DNA of 64,000 nucleotides from Bacteroidia bacterium Ga0077558 (GTDB lineage Bacteria; Bacteroidota; Bacteroidia; Chitinophagales; Chitinophagaceae): NCBI GenBank assembly GCA_001464625.1, contig LNFJ01000031.1, positions 1 to 64,000 of the forward strand, read 5' to 3'. Shown piece by piece: positions 25,558 to 34,485 of this stretch (position 1 is its first letter; each line of letters starts with the position of its first letter). The notes under the pieces were generated by a model. It saw only the letters and a program-made list of their open reading frames with translations, ran no database searches and was not told where the DNA came from. The position numbers and the translations under genes were made by a program.

Positions 25558-25995
25558 CTATTTTACAATTTCTAAAAGTTCAACTTCAAATATCAAGGTA
25601 GCACCACCCGGAATATCGCTACCTGCGCCTCTGTCGCCGTAAGCCAGATCAGATGGTATCCATAAACGCCAATGACTGCCTTCACTCATTTCCGGTAATG
25701 CAATTTGCCAGCCTTTTATTAAAGCTGTAAGCGGTGCACTAAAAGGTTGCCCTCTTTTGAACGAATTATCAAACTCTTTTCCATCAAGCAAAGTTCCTTT
25801 GTAATGTGCTTTTACTTTATCTCTCAATTCCGGTTTTGCACCTGTTCCTTCTTTTATTACTTCATATTGAATTCCACCGGGAAGTTCTTTTACATTTTCT
25901 TTACTGATGTTCTCTGTCATGAAAGCAGCTCCGGCTGCTTTTTGTGCTTCAATTTTTCCTTGCATATATTCTCTTAATTTATTTTGTGTACTCAT
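25558..25995 (-). CDS. FKBP-type peptidyl-prolyl cis-trans isomerase
   Basis: A 145-aa single-domain FKBP. YEVIKEGTGAKPELRDKVKAHYKGTLLDGKEFDNSF opens the FKBP fold, followed by LIKGWQIALPEMSEGSHWRLWIPSDLAYGDRG and the final beta strand ATLIFEVELLEI. The core active-site aromatics (Y, F, W) are present. About 30 N-terminal residues form a short helix (LREYMQGKIEAQKAAGAAFM) reminiscent of the dimerisation helix in Mip/FklB proteins. No signal peptide, so cytoplasmic. Part of the fbp-to-Nudix run. Confidence 0.94.
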   Translation of the reverse strand: MSTQNKLREYMQGKIEAQKAAGAAFMTENISKENVKELPGGIQYEVIKEGTGAKPELRDKVKAHYKGTLLDGKEFDNSFKRGQPFSAPLTALIKGWQIALPEMSEGSHWRLWIPSDLAYGDRGAGSDIPGGATLIFEVELLEIVK

Positions 25996-26024
25996 TTTGT
26001 AAATAGTGAATGCCTAATATTCAA

Positions 26025-26786
26025 TTAGTCTTCTCGTAATGAATGGCCTGTTAGTTTGATAAACACATCTTCCAAATTAGCTAACTTCATTTCTTTGGGT
26101 CGTTCAAATCCTGTGGCAATTAAGTTGTCAATTAATTTATCTGGTGTATCTAATGCAATAATATTTCCGGAATCTATGATGGCAACCCTGTCACAAAGAT
26201 ATTCTGCTTCATCCATGTAATGTGTAGTGATGATAACCGTTGTTCCTCTTTGACGGATATTTTTTATCAGCTCCCATAAACTTCTTCTGGCCTGTGGGTC
26301 AAGCCCGGTTGTTGGTTCATCTAAAAAAATTATACGTGGCTCGTTAATCAATGTGGTAGCTACGGAAAATCGTTGCTTTTGTCCACCGCTGAGTTCTTTT
26401 ACCTTTGCCTTGGCTTTATCTTTCAAATTCACCGTTTCCAATAGTTCCATCGGATCAACGTTGCGATTGTAAAGGCCACAAAATAATTCTATCAATTGCA
26501 ATAAGTTTAACCCCGGATAATATCCACTGGTTTGTAATTGAACCCCAATTATTTTTTTGATCTCATTCGGGTCCTTATCCAGATCAATACCATCTACAAT
26601 TACCTCGCCGCTTGTTTTATCTCTTAGCGTCTCAATTATTTCCAGGGTGGTGGATTTACCAGCTCCGTTTGGCCCTAATAATCCAAATATCTCTCCTTCC
26701 TGAACGTTAAAGGAAATCCCTTTCACTGCATTGAATTTGCCATAATTCTTTACAAGATTCTTTACTGATATTATTGTGTGCGACAT
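26025..26786 (-). CDS. ABC transporter ATP-binding protein
   Basis: A 253-aa ATPase with Walker A GPNGAGKST, signature LSGGQKQR, Walker B IIFLDEPTTGLD, and switch His in IITTHYMDEAEYLCD. The order and length fit ABC-2 type (drug or polysaccharide export, DrrA/CcmA-like) ATPases. No permease lies next to it: fbp is upstream by 15 bases and an FKBP gene downstream. Its membrane partner must be encoded elsewhere. Substrate unknown. Confidence 0.93.
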   Translation of the reverse strand: MSHTIISVKNLVKNYGKFNAVKGISFNVQEGEIFGLLGPNGAGKSTTLEIIETLRDKTSGEVIVDGIDLDKDPNEIKKIIGVQLQTSGYYPGLNLLQLIELFCGLYNRNVDPMELLETVNLKDKAKAKVKELSGGQKQRFSVATTLINEPRIIFLDEPTTGLDPQARRSLWELIKNIRQRGTTVIITTHYMDEAEYLCDRVAIIDSGNIIALDTPDKLIDNLIATGFERPKEMKLANLEDVFIKLTGHSLRED

Positions 26787-26801
26787 AAATTAATTTATAT
26801 A

Positions 26802-27806
26802 CTAAAGATAAGTTTCCAATTCTTCCATCATCTGAGTACTTCCTATAAACATGGGCGAACGCTGATGTAATTCTGTTGGCTGAATATCTAAAATATTCTC
26901 TTTCCCGTTCGTGGCTTTGCCTCCTGCTACCGTTACTATGAATGCGAACGGGTTGCATTCGTATAACAATCGTAGTTTCCCTTTTGGTTTATCAATTGTA
27001 CCCGGATACATAAATATCCCACCTTTGATCAGGTTGCGATGCACATCCGAAACCATGCTACCAATGTAGCGCTGTGTATAAGGGCCTCCGTTTGTTTTAT
27101 CCTTTTTCTGGCAAATTTGAATATAATCTTGTATCGCTTTTTCGTATTGGAAAAAATTACCATGATTAACGGAATATATTTTCCCTGTTTCAGGGCATTT
27201 AATATCAGGATGACTTAATGTCCATTCTCCAATAGAAGGGTCGAGTGTGAAACCATTTACACCTCTTCTTGTAGCGTATACCAACATCGTAGAAGATCCA
27301 TAAACAATATAACCAGCAGCTACCTGCTGGTTACCGGGTTGTAAAAAATCTTCTTGTGTTACAACAGTTCCAACTTCAGTTTTTCGACGATACACACCAA
27401 AGATTGTTCCGATGGATACATTTACATCAATATTACTACTACCATCCAACGGATCGAACAAACAAACATATTTCGATTTGGCACTTTTAGCATCATCAAA
27501 TGCTACAAAATCATCCAACTCCTCGCTGGCAATACCGGCGCAGGCAATGCCATGCTTTAGTACGCCTGTAAACTGATCGTTGGCATAGATATCAAGTTTC
27601 TTAACTTCTTCTCCCTGTACATTCACTGTTCCAAAATCCCCAAGAATATCAACTAAGCCAGCTTTGTTTACTTCTGTATTTACCCGTTTTGCCGCCAAAC
27701 CAATATTTCTAAGCAGGTGTGATAACTCGCCGGTAGCCTGCGGAAAATCCCGCAGCTGCTGGATTGTAAACTCATCTAAGGTTTGAACTTTACGGTTAAC
27801 ATTCAT
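26802..27806 (-). CDS. fbp: Class I fructose-1,6-bisphosphatase
   Basis: A 334-aa Mg-dependent enzyme of gluconeogenesis, hydrolysing fructose-1,6-bisphosphate to fructose-6-phosphate. The metal-binding motif is LFDPLDGSSNIDVN, with GTIFGVYRR after it and GGIFMYPGTIDKPKGKLRLLYE as the second conserved region. The length and order match type I FBPase. First gene of a five-gene minus-strand run with short gaps. A TACTTTTG box at 27828-27835 is a candidate promoter. Confidence 0.96.
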   Translation of the reverse strand: MNVNRKVQTLDEFTIQQLRDFPQATGELSHLLRNIGLAAKRVNTEVNKAGLVDILGDFGTVNVQGEEVKKLDIYANDQFTGVLKHGIACAGIASEELDDFVAFDDAKSAKSKYVCLFDPLDGSSNIDVNVSIGTIFGVYRRKTEVGTVVTQEDFLQPGNQQVAAGYIVYGSSTMLVYATRRGVNGFTLDPSIGEWTLSHPDIKCPETGKIYSVNHGNFFQYEKAIQDYIQICQKKDKTNGGPYTQRYIGSMVSDVHRNLIKGGIFMYPGTIDKPKGKLRLLYECNPFAFIVTVAGGKATNGKENILDIQPTELHQRSPMFIGSTQMMEELETYL

Positions 27807-27827
27807 ACAGGCTCATTTTGATAATGA

Positions 27828-27835
27828 CAAAAGTA
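27828..27835 (-). promoter_or_regulatory. Candidate -7 box (TACTTTTG) for fbp
   Basis: A perfect TAnnTTTG match on the minus strand, 21 bases before the fbp ATG. No clear -33 box. Confidence 0.35.
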
Positions 27836-28025
27836 AGGCATTGAGCGGTAGTTGAAAAGTTAGCGATATGGCAAGATTATTCCGACATTTGCAAACTTAA
27901 TTATCAGATAATTGGAAGTTGCCCGTTACCGGTTTTCAATTGATATTTCTAAAGAGGAAGAATATTACAGGCTACCCTAAAACAAATCAACGAATTAACT
28001 AATTAAACAATCAACTAATCCCCCG

Positions 28026-29288
28026 ATGAAGGTCTTCAAATTTGGTGGTGCTTCTGTAAACAGTACAGAAAGGATAAAAAATCTAGGTGAAATATTACGA
28101 CTCTTTCCGGATGAAAGAATTGTAGTGATCATTTCTGCAATGGGCAAAACCACCAATGCCCTTGAAAAAGTAACGGATGCTTTTTTTAACGGTAACACAG
28201 AAGAAAGTCTTCAGATGTTTGAACAGGTAAAACAACAGCATCTTACCACTGCAAAATATTTATTGGTGACAGGATACCTTGCTTGTGAAGCGGAACTTAA
28301 GAACTTTTTTACCGAAGTGGAATGGCTCTTGCATGATAAACCTGTAAAAGACTATGATTATTATTATGACCAGATAGTTTGTTCCGGAGAATTATTTTCC
28401 ACTTCCATTGTTAGTGCTTATCTAAATGAAGCTGGTATTACTAATAAATGGCTGGATGTGAGGGACATTTTTAGAACGGATGATGATTTCAGAGATGCAA
28501 GTATTGATTGGGATTATACAAGTAAACAGATTGAAAATTCAGTAGTACCTGAATTTGAAAATGCTGATATTGTATTGACTCAGGGCTTTATTGGTGCTAC
28601 TGATGAAAATGAAAGTACAACGCTGGGCAGAGAAGGGAGTGATTATAGTGCCGCTGTATTTGCCAATATATTAAATGCTGAAAGCCTTACCATTTGGAAA
28701 GATGTGGAATCAGTGATGAATGCAGATCCCAAACAATTTCCGGGTGCTGTTTCCATTGCTGAATTGAATTACAATGAAGTAATTGAGATGGCTTATTATG
28801 GCGCACAGGTGATTCATCCTAAGACCATCAAGCCACTACAGAATAAAAACATTCCTTTATATGTGAGATGTTTTCTTGATCCCTTACTTCCGGGAACTGC
28901 TATTCATAACAAACCGGTACATAACCTTCCCCCGATAATCGTATTGAAAGAAAAACAGGTGATCCTGGAAATGAGCTCCAAAGATTTTTCTTTTATTGGG
29001 GAGCAACATGTAGGACATCTTTATAATTTGTTTGAAAAGTTTCATATCAAACCTAACCTAACGCAAAATGGAGCTATCAGTTTTATTTGTGTATTAGATG
29101 ACAGGACAGATAAAATTGAAAAAATAGCATTGGCTGCATTTGATTTTTTGGATGTGCAGGTAATAAAAGGATTATCGCTGCTAACTATCCGGCATTATAC
29201 AAATGAAATGCTGGAGAAAATTACCGAAGGGAAAAGCATTTTACTAAGACAACAAACTCAGGATACAATACAATTATTATTACAATAG
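28026..29288 (+). CDS. lysC: Aspartate kinase
   Basis: A 420-aa monofunctional aspartokinase, phosphorylating aspartate at the start of Lys/Thr/Met synthesis. KFGGASVNS at the N-terminus is the kinase nucleotide loop, and STTLGREGSDYSAAVFA the second conserved site (Glu where many relatives have Gly). MAYYGAQVIHPKTIKPL is the aspartate-binding region. The C-terminal 110 residues form ACT-type regulatory domains, so allosteric feedback is likely. The homoserine dehydrogenase domain found in some fused enzymes is absent. Ends six bases from a convergent gene. Confidence 0.93.
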   Translation: MKVFKFGGASVNSTERIKNLGEILRLFPDERIVVIISAMGKTTNALEKVTDAFFNGNTEESLQMFEQVKQQHLTTAKYLLVTGYLACEAELKNFFTEVEWLLHDKPVKDYDYYYDQIVCSGELFSTSIVSAYLNEAGITNKWLDVRDIFRTDDDFRDASIDWDYTSKQIENSVVPEFENADIVLTQGFIGATDENESTTLGREGSDYSAAVFANILNAESLTIWKDVESVMNADPKQFPGAVSIAELNYNEVIEMAYYGAQVIHPKTIKPLQNKNIPLYVRCFLDPLLPGTAIHNKPVHNLPPIIVLKEKQVILEMSSKDFSFIGEQHVGHLYNLFEKFHIKPNLTQNGAISFICVLDDRTDKIEKIALAAFDFLDVQVIKGLSLLTIRHYTNEMLEKITEGKSILLRQQTQDTIQLLLQ

Positions 29289-29294
29289 TATTTA

Positions 29295-30488
29295 TTATTG
29301 CGACACTTCGATAGTAACTGTTTGTACCATTTTTTTTGCTACAGGTTTATCATGCAACAAAGCAGGTTTCCAGGAACCCATTTTTTCCAGGCGGCTAATG
29401 AGTTCATCATTTAGATCTTCGCCGTCTTTAATACTCTTTAATATTTTGAAGTTGACAGGAACACCATCTTTATCCACTACAAACTCCACTTGCACATACG
29501 CTTTATTCAATCCTTTTGGAAGATAGCTTACCATATCTTTTCCCAACTGAGTGAGATAGTTCATAAATGCATTTCCTCCTCCGGGGAACTCGGGCCATTG
29601 ATGCACTGCATCAGCTAACACTCCAACTGTTCTTGTACGATGCTGCACCGGTGCCTTCTTTACAGGTTTCACTTCTTGCTCTTTTACTTTTTTGGGCGGC
29701 ACATCATTTATTATATACTGACCTTTATCACCAATCATTACAATTGGTAGTTGTTTGTATTTTTCAAAATAGTCAAAGGCATCTTCTAATCTATCAGCAA
29801 ATTTTTTCAAATCCTGATCATCTTTGGTAATACTCTCCAGGTATTTTACACTTTTCTCTTTATTAAATCGGATAGGGAAAATATGTACAGGAATAAAATC
29901 TTGTCCCTGATTTTTTGCATGAGCTGCTAAAATATAGAGCTCATCAATTTGCTCATCCCGGATGGGAATGCAGCCAACCGTTACGCAACTTCCATGAATA
30001 AAAATGGCACTACCCGGTCTTAAAGAATCACTCAATATTCTGTCGGAAACATTTGGGTAGTTAAGACCCAGCGATAAATGGTAATTACTCTTAGGATTGA
30101 ATTCATTAATGGCATAAAAACCTTCCGGCACCTGGTAATCTCCTTCCATTCTTTTTGGGCCCAGTGAACCTGCCAATGCACAAACTTTATAAGTTTTGAA
30201 AAGTTGAAACTGTTCTTTGATGTCATTTTTCACCCACACTTCTAGCTGGCTATCGTATTTAAAAGAACGGATATAAATATAGTTGGCAGGCCATGTTAAT
30301 TTCTGCGCTGCAAATTGTTTTTGGAGTGTATCTTCTTTTCTCAACAATGCTTCGCTGGGACGGGGAAAAGTTCGCTGGTAATCTATAAATGAAAAAGAGT
30401 TACCTCCTTTTTGAGAAATAGGTTGCGCTGTTGCAGTAACAACAAAAATGGTATTAAATAAAATGAATATGAACAGGTTTCTCATCAT
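29295..30488 (-). CDS. L,D-transpeptidase (YkuD/DpaA-like) fused to a TonB C-terminal domain
   Basis: A 397-aa periplasmic protein with a signal peptide (NLFIFILFNTIFVVTATAQ). Residues about 60-210 form a YkuD-type L,D-transpeptidase domain with active-site motif FIHGSCVTVGCIPIRD (His165, Cys173), most like the YafK/DpaA branch that acts on peptidoglycan crosslinks or lipoprotein anchors. After a Lys/Pro linker (PPKKVKEQEVKPVKKAP), residues about 300-397 match the TonB C-terminal domain (QWPEFPGGGNAFMNYLTQ, AYVQVEFVVDKDGVPVNF). There is no membrane anchor, so it is unlikely to be an energy transducer; the TonB-C part may instead bind peptidoglycan or a partner protein. Confidence 0.85.
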   Translation of the reverse strand: MMRNLFIFILFNTIFVVTATAQPISQKGGNSFSFIDYQRTFPRPSEALLRKEDTLQKQFAAQKLTWPANYIYIRSFKYDSQLEVWVKNDIKEQFQLFKTYKVCALAGSLGPKRMEGDYQVPEGFYAINEFNPKSNYHLSLGLNYPNVSDRILSDSLRPGSAIFIHGSCVTVGCIPIRDEQIDELYILAAHAKNQGQDFIPVHIFPIRFNKEKSVKYLESITKDDQDLKKFADRLEDAFDYFEKYKQLPIVMIGDKGQYIINDVPPKKVKEQEVKPVKKAPVQHRTRTVGVLADAVHQWPEFPGGGNAFMNYLTQLGKDMVSYLPKGLNKAYVQVEFVVDKDGVPVNFKILKSIKDGEDLNDELISRLEKMGSWKPALLHDKPVAKKMVQTVTIEVSQ

Positions 30489-30649
30489 AAATACTAAAGG
30501 TACTAACGGGAGGTAACGGATTTTATTATAGCTCTCTAGCTAAACTACAAATAAAGATAAGAATTCAGTGTCAAAAGCTGAATATAAGCCGCCCAAACCG
30601 TAAATTTTAACGACCCGGCTACTGACTCCAGACTGTCGACTCCCGTCTC

Positions 30650-31780
30650 TTATAGATTCCCTCTTGCATCCTGCTCTCTTTCCAATGCTTCAAACAGGGC
30701 TTTAAAATTTCCTTTGCCAAAACTTTTAGCCCCTTTGCGTTGAATGATCTCAAAAAACAAAGTAGGCCGGTCTTCTAATGGCTTACTGAATATTTGTAAT
30801 AAATAACCTTCATCATCCCGGTCTATTAATATTCCAAGCTCTTGCAGGGGCTGGAGATCTTCGTCAATCTTACCTACTCTATCTAATACTGTTTCATAAT
30901 AACTTGGCGGAATATTTAAAAATTCAATTCCTCTTTTTTGTAATTCAGTTACGGTGGCCACAATATCTGCTGTAGCAATGGCCACATGCTGTACTCCTTC
31001 CCCATTATAAAAATCAAGGTATTCTTCTACCTGGCTTTTCTTTTTGCCCTCTGCCGGTTCATTGATCGGGAATTTTACATAGCCGTTGCCATTGCTCATC
31101 ACTTTACTCATCAATGCAGAGTATTCGGTAGAAATATCTTTATCATCAAAACTTAAAATATTGCGGAAGCCCATTACGTCTTCATAAAATTTTACCCAGG
31201 GATTCATCTGGTTCCAGCCAACATTTCCAACGCAATGGTCAACATATAACAACCCGGTTGAAGTTGGATTATAATTAGTTTTCCATTCCCTAAACCCGGG
31301 CATGAAAATTCCATTGTAGTTTTTTCTTTCGATAAATAAATGAACCGTATCTCCATAAGTATGAATACCACTGATCACTACTTCGCCAGTATCATCTTTC
31401 AACGAAGTTGGCTCCATGTATGATTTACCACCTCGATTAGTTGTTTCTTCAAATGCTGATGTGGCATCCTCTACTTTTAAAGCAATTACTTTTACTCCAT
31501 CACCATGTTTATAAATATGATCTGCAATGGGATTATCCGTTCTCAACGGTGTAGTTAAAACAAATGTGAGTTTATTCTGTCTTATTACATAGCTCACTTT
31601 ATCCTTCATACCTGTTTCCGGACCGGCATAGGCTAATGACTGAAATCCAAAAGCGGTTTTATAAAAATGGGCAGCTTGTTTGGCGTTGCCTACATAAAAT
31701 TCTACGTAATCTGTTCCTTGCAGCGGTAGAAAATCAGTTTGCGTAGATTGCAAATTATTAGTACTTGTAACTGTATTCAT
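30650..31780 (-). CDS. hpd: 4-hydroxyphenylpyruvate dioxygenase
   Basis: A 376-aa non-haem Fe(II) enzyme of tyrosine breakdown that converts 4-hydroxyphenylpyruvate to homogentisate. Two vicinal-oxygen-chelate halves are visible. The metal ligands are His in YVDHCVGNVGWNQMN, His in GVQHVAIAT, and Glu in LFFEIIQRKGAKSFGKGNF; the last is the diagnostic C-terminal motif. I start at MNTVTSTNNL (31780); the track's 16-residue extension (MLNFPVFIF) is not typical. Homogentisate dioxygenase and other pathway genes are not in the window. Confidence 0.95.
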   Translation of the reverse strand: MNTVTSTNNLQSTQTDFLPLQGTDYVEFYVGNAKQAAHFYKTAFGFQSLAYAGPETGMKDKVSYVIRQNKLTFVLTTPLRTDNPIADHIYKHGDGVKVIALKVEDATSAFEETTNRGGKSYMEPTSLKDDTGEVVISGIHTYGDTVHLFIERKNYNGIFMPGFREWKTNYNPTSTGLLYVDHCVGNVGWNQMNPWVKFYEDVMGFRNILSFDDKDISTEYSALMSKVMSNGNGYVKFPINEPAEGKKKSQVEEYLDFYNGEGVQHVAIATADIVATVTELQKRGIEFLNIPPSYYETVLDRVGKIDEDLQPLQELGILIDRDDEGYLLQIFSKPLEDRPTLFFEIIQRKGAKSFGKGNFKALFEALEREQDARGNL

Positions 31781-31980
31781 ATTTTTTTGATTAATAAGAT
31801 GAAAGATAAATACAGGGAAATTTAGCAACTCCCCTTTAAGGGTTGGGGGTATCCATAGCCAGTGTTTCCATCAGCAAGTTGAAATTGCTGCGTTGGTCGG
31901 CAAAAAGTTTATGTGGATAGTCGGGAAGCATGAGGCAAATTTAATTAAAATAACGACCTCAATTCTTAATCTTCAAAAAC

Positions 31981-31988
31981 TATCTTTG
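31981..31988 (+). promoter_or_regulatory. Candidate -7 box (TATCTTTG) for purK
   Basis: A perfect TAnnTTTG match ending five bases before the purK ATG (31994). A near-leaderless transcript is predicted if this box is used. Confidence 0.4.
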
Positions 31989-31993
31989 CTCCC

Positions 31994-33115
31994 ATGTTAA
32001 AAATTGGTATCCTCGGTGGTGGACAACTCGGCAGAATGCTTTTACAAGCTGCGGCTAATTATCCGGTAGAAACTTTTATTATGGAAAGTGATGAGGAATG
32101 TCCAGCAGCTCATCTTTGCCACCATTTTACAAAAGGAGATATTAAAGATTTTGATGCTGTTTACAATTTCGGGAAAGGATTAGATGCCATAACCATAGAA
32201 ATTGAAAACGTAAATGTGGAAGCATTGGAAAAACTGGAGGGAGAAGGAATAAAAATTTATCCCAAACCATCAGTATTAAAAACAATCAAGAATAAGATTC
32301 TTCAGAAAGATTATTACAAGAAGAATGAAATCCCAAGCTCAGAATATATAATTACAAATTCACTAAACGAACTACAAGAACATCAAAATTTTCTCCCAGC
32401 TGTTCATAAAATTGGCGAAGGTGGTTATGATGGCAAAGGTGTTCAACTGCTACAAACAAAAGAAGATATTGCCAAAGGTTTTGATGCACCAGCTGTGTTG
32501 GAAAAAATGTTCCCGATCAAAAAAGAAATTGCACAAATGATCGCCGTTAATGATAAAGGGGAGACGGCGTTGTACCCCGCAGTGGAAATGCTTTTCGATC
32601 CACAACTAAACTTACTCGACTACCAACTCTGCCCCGCTGAACTGGAAGAAAAAACAAAATGGAAAGCCGAAGCAATTGCTTTATCGGTGGTAAGAAATTT
32701 TAACTCCCCTGGCATTTTTGCGGTAGAAATGTTTGTTGATAAAGAAGGCAATGTCTCAGTAAATGAAACAGCTCCCCGTGTTCATAACAGTGGGCATCAC
32801 ACAATCGAAGCTCATTATAGTTCCCAGTTTGATATGCTTTGGCGGGTTATGCTTGGCTACCCTTTGGGGAATACAGATGCAATTTTACCTTCAATCATGG
32901 TAAATATTATCGGTGCAGAAGGCTACTCCGGCGATGTAAAGTATGAAGGCCTGGAAGAAGTGTTGAAAATTGAAAATGCCTTTGTTCATCTCTACGGCAA
33001 AAAACAAACAAAACCCGGTCGTAAAATGGGACATGTAACCGTTCTAAGTAAGGAAAAGCAGGAATTAATTCATCAATCGAACAAAATAAAAAGGCTATTG
33101 TTCCCAAAGGCATGA
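31994..33115 (+). CDS. purK: 5-(carboxyamino)imidazole ribonucleotide synthase
   Basis: A 373-aa ATP-grasp enzyme of purine synthesis that carboxylates AIR to N5-CAIR. ILGGGQLGRMLLQAA opens the protein; HKIGEGGYDGKGVQLL is the ATP-grasp glycine-rich loop and NETAPRVHNSGHHTIEA the catalytic metal/substrate segment. FDMLWRVMLGYPLG follows. The length is normal. Its partner purE lies 5.9 kb downstream on the same strand with a three-gene efflux operon between. Confidence 0.95.
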   Translation: MLKIGILGGGQLGRMLLQAAANYPVETFIMESDEECPAAHLCHHFTKGDIKDFDAVYNFGKGLDAITIEIENVNVEALEKLEGEGIKIYPKPSVLKTIKNKILQKDYYKKNEIPSSEYIITNSLNELQEHQNFLPAVHKIGEGGYDGKGVQLLQTKEDIAKGFDAPAVLEKMFPIKKEIAQMIAVNDKGETALYPAVEMLFDPQLNLLDYQLCPAELEEKTKWKAEAIALSVVRNFNSPGIFAVEMFVDKEGNVSVNETAPRVHNSGHHTIEAHYSSQFDMLWRVMLGYPLGNTDAILPSIMVNIIGAEGYSGDVKYEGLEEVLKIENAFVHLYGKKQTKPGRKMGHVTVLSKEKQELIHQSNKIKRLLFPKA

Positions 33116-33352
33116 TAGTTGAGAATTTATTCTTGAACATTGAAAACTGCCGGACGCTATTTCCTGAGAAGAAATTACCTGCATTTTAATTTCATTTTAA
33201 TATCAATTGACCCGAAGGCCTCCTATCAGCCTGATTAGCCGCTTATAATTGCTGAAAATTTAATGCAAGGATTCGTATGCTTTTGACGTCCAAAAGCTTG
33301 CAAATATCAGCTACCTTTAGCAACCCATTTTTTTACCATTTTAGACCAAACC

Positions 33353-34414
33353 ATGCGAATACGTAATATTTCTCTTTTGCTGATTTCCCTTTCAGTATTA
33401 ACAGCCTGTGGCGGAAAGAAAAAAGAAGCTACCCAGCAAAAACCCGGAGGATCAAATCAACCTCCCATGAGGGTAGATGCGTACATTGTAACCCCACAAT
33501 CTTTTCAGGAAGACATTGAAGTACCAGGCACTATCGTTGCCAACGAAAAAGTTGAGATACACCCGGAAGTTTCAGGCCGCATTGTTCAATTAAATGTTGT
33601 GGAAGGAAAATATGTTAGAAAAGGTACTTTACTGGCAAAATTATACGATGGGGATTTGAGAGCTCAATTGAACAAAATTCAAATACAATTAGCACTGGCA
33701 AAAAAAACGGAAGAAAGACAAGCCCAGCTTTTAAAAATACAAGGCATCAGCCAACAGGATTATGACATTAGCTTGTTGCAGGTAAATAGCCTAAATGCAG
33801 ATATTGGAATTCTTCAAACAAGTATTGCTAAAACGGTAGTAAGAGCACCCTTTAGCGGAAAGATTGGATTGAATGCTATTAGTCCGGGTGCATATGTAAC
33901 ACCTGCTACTGTAATTGCAGTGATCAACCAGACCGACCAATTAAAGCTTGACTTTACCGTTCCGGAAAAATATACCGGGCAGATAAAAATTGGACAACTG
34001 GTTAGTTTCACATTTGAAGGTTCTTCTAAACAATTAGGTGCCAAAGTAATTGCCACGGAAGCGAATGTGATGGAAAACACCCGAAGTCTTACTGTTAGAG
34101 CAGCTGTTGTTGGATCTGATAATGGTTTATTACCAGGTGCATTTGCAAAAGTGAAATTGAGTTTTGATCCTGATCCTAATGCAATCCTCATTCCTACACA
34201 AGCTGTATTGCCACAGGCAAGAGGCAAAAAAGTTATTCTATATAAAAGTGGAACAGCGGTATTTGCTGAGGTAACTACTGGTATAAGAGATTCGGCAAGA
34301 GTGCAAGTGCTTGATGGATTACAACCGGGGGATACAGTTGTTGTTACTGGTTTATTAAGTGTGCGGCCCGAAGGAAAAATTCAAATTGGAAAAATAGTCA
34401 ATGGTCAAAAGTGA
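33353..34414 (+). CDS. RND efflux periplasmic adaptor (membrane fusion protein)
   Basis: A 353-aa lipoprotein adaptor linking the inner-membrane pump to the outer-membrane channel. The signal peptide ends in a lipobox (SVLTACGGKKK). The mature part has the biotinyl-lipoyl halves around a helical hairpin: EVSGRIVQLNVVEGKYVRKGTLLAKLYDGDLRAQL and TVVRAPFSGKIGLNAISPGAYV. The beta-barrel domain and C-terminal RVQVLDGLQPGDTVVVTGLL follow. First gene of the pump operon. A TACCTTTA box at 33312-33319 may be its promoter. Confidence 0.94.
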   Translation: MRIRNISLLLISLSVLTACGGKKKEATQQKPGGSNQPPMRVDAYIVTPQSFQEDIEVPGTIVANEKVEIHPEVSGRIVQLNVVEGKYVRKGTLLAKLYDGDLRAQLNKIQIQLALAKKTEERQAQLLKIQGISQQDYDISLLQVNSLNADIGILQTSIAKTVVRAPFSGKIGLNAISPGAYVTPATVIAVINQTDQLKLDFTVPEKYTGQIKIGQLVSFTFEGSSKQLGAKVIATEANVMENTRSLTVRAAVVGSDNGLLPGAFAKVKLSFDPDPNAILIPTQAVLPQARGKKVILYKSGTAVFAEVTTGIRDSARVQVLDGLQPGDTVVVTGLLSVRPEGKIQIGKIVNGQK

Positions 34415-34485
34415 AAAGTCAATAGAGAATAATCTATTTATTCAATGTTGAAAATTAACCATTCACTATTCACAACAATATTTAT

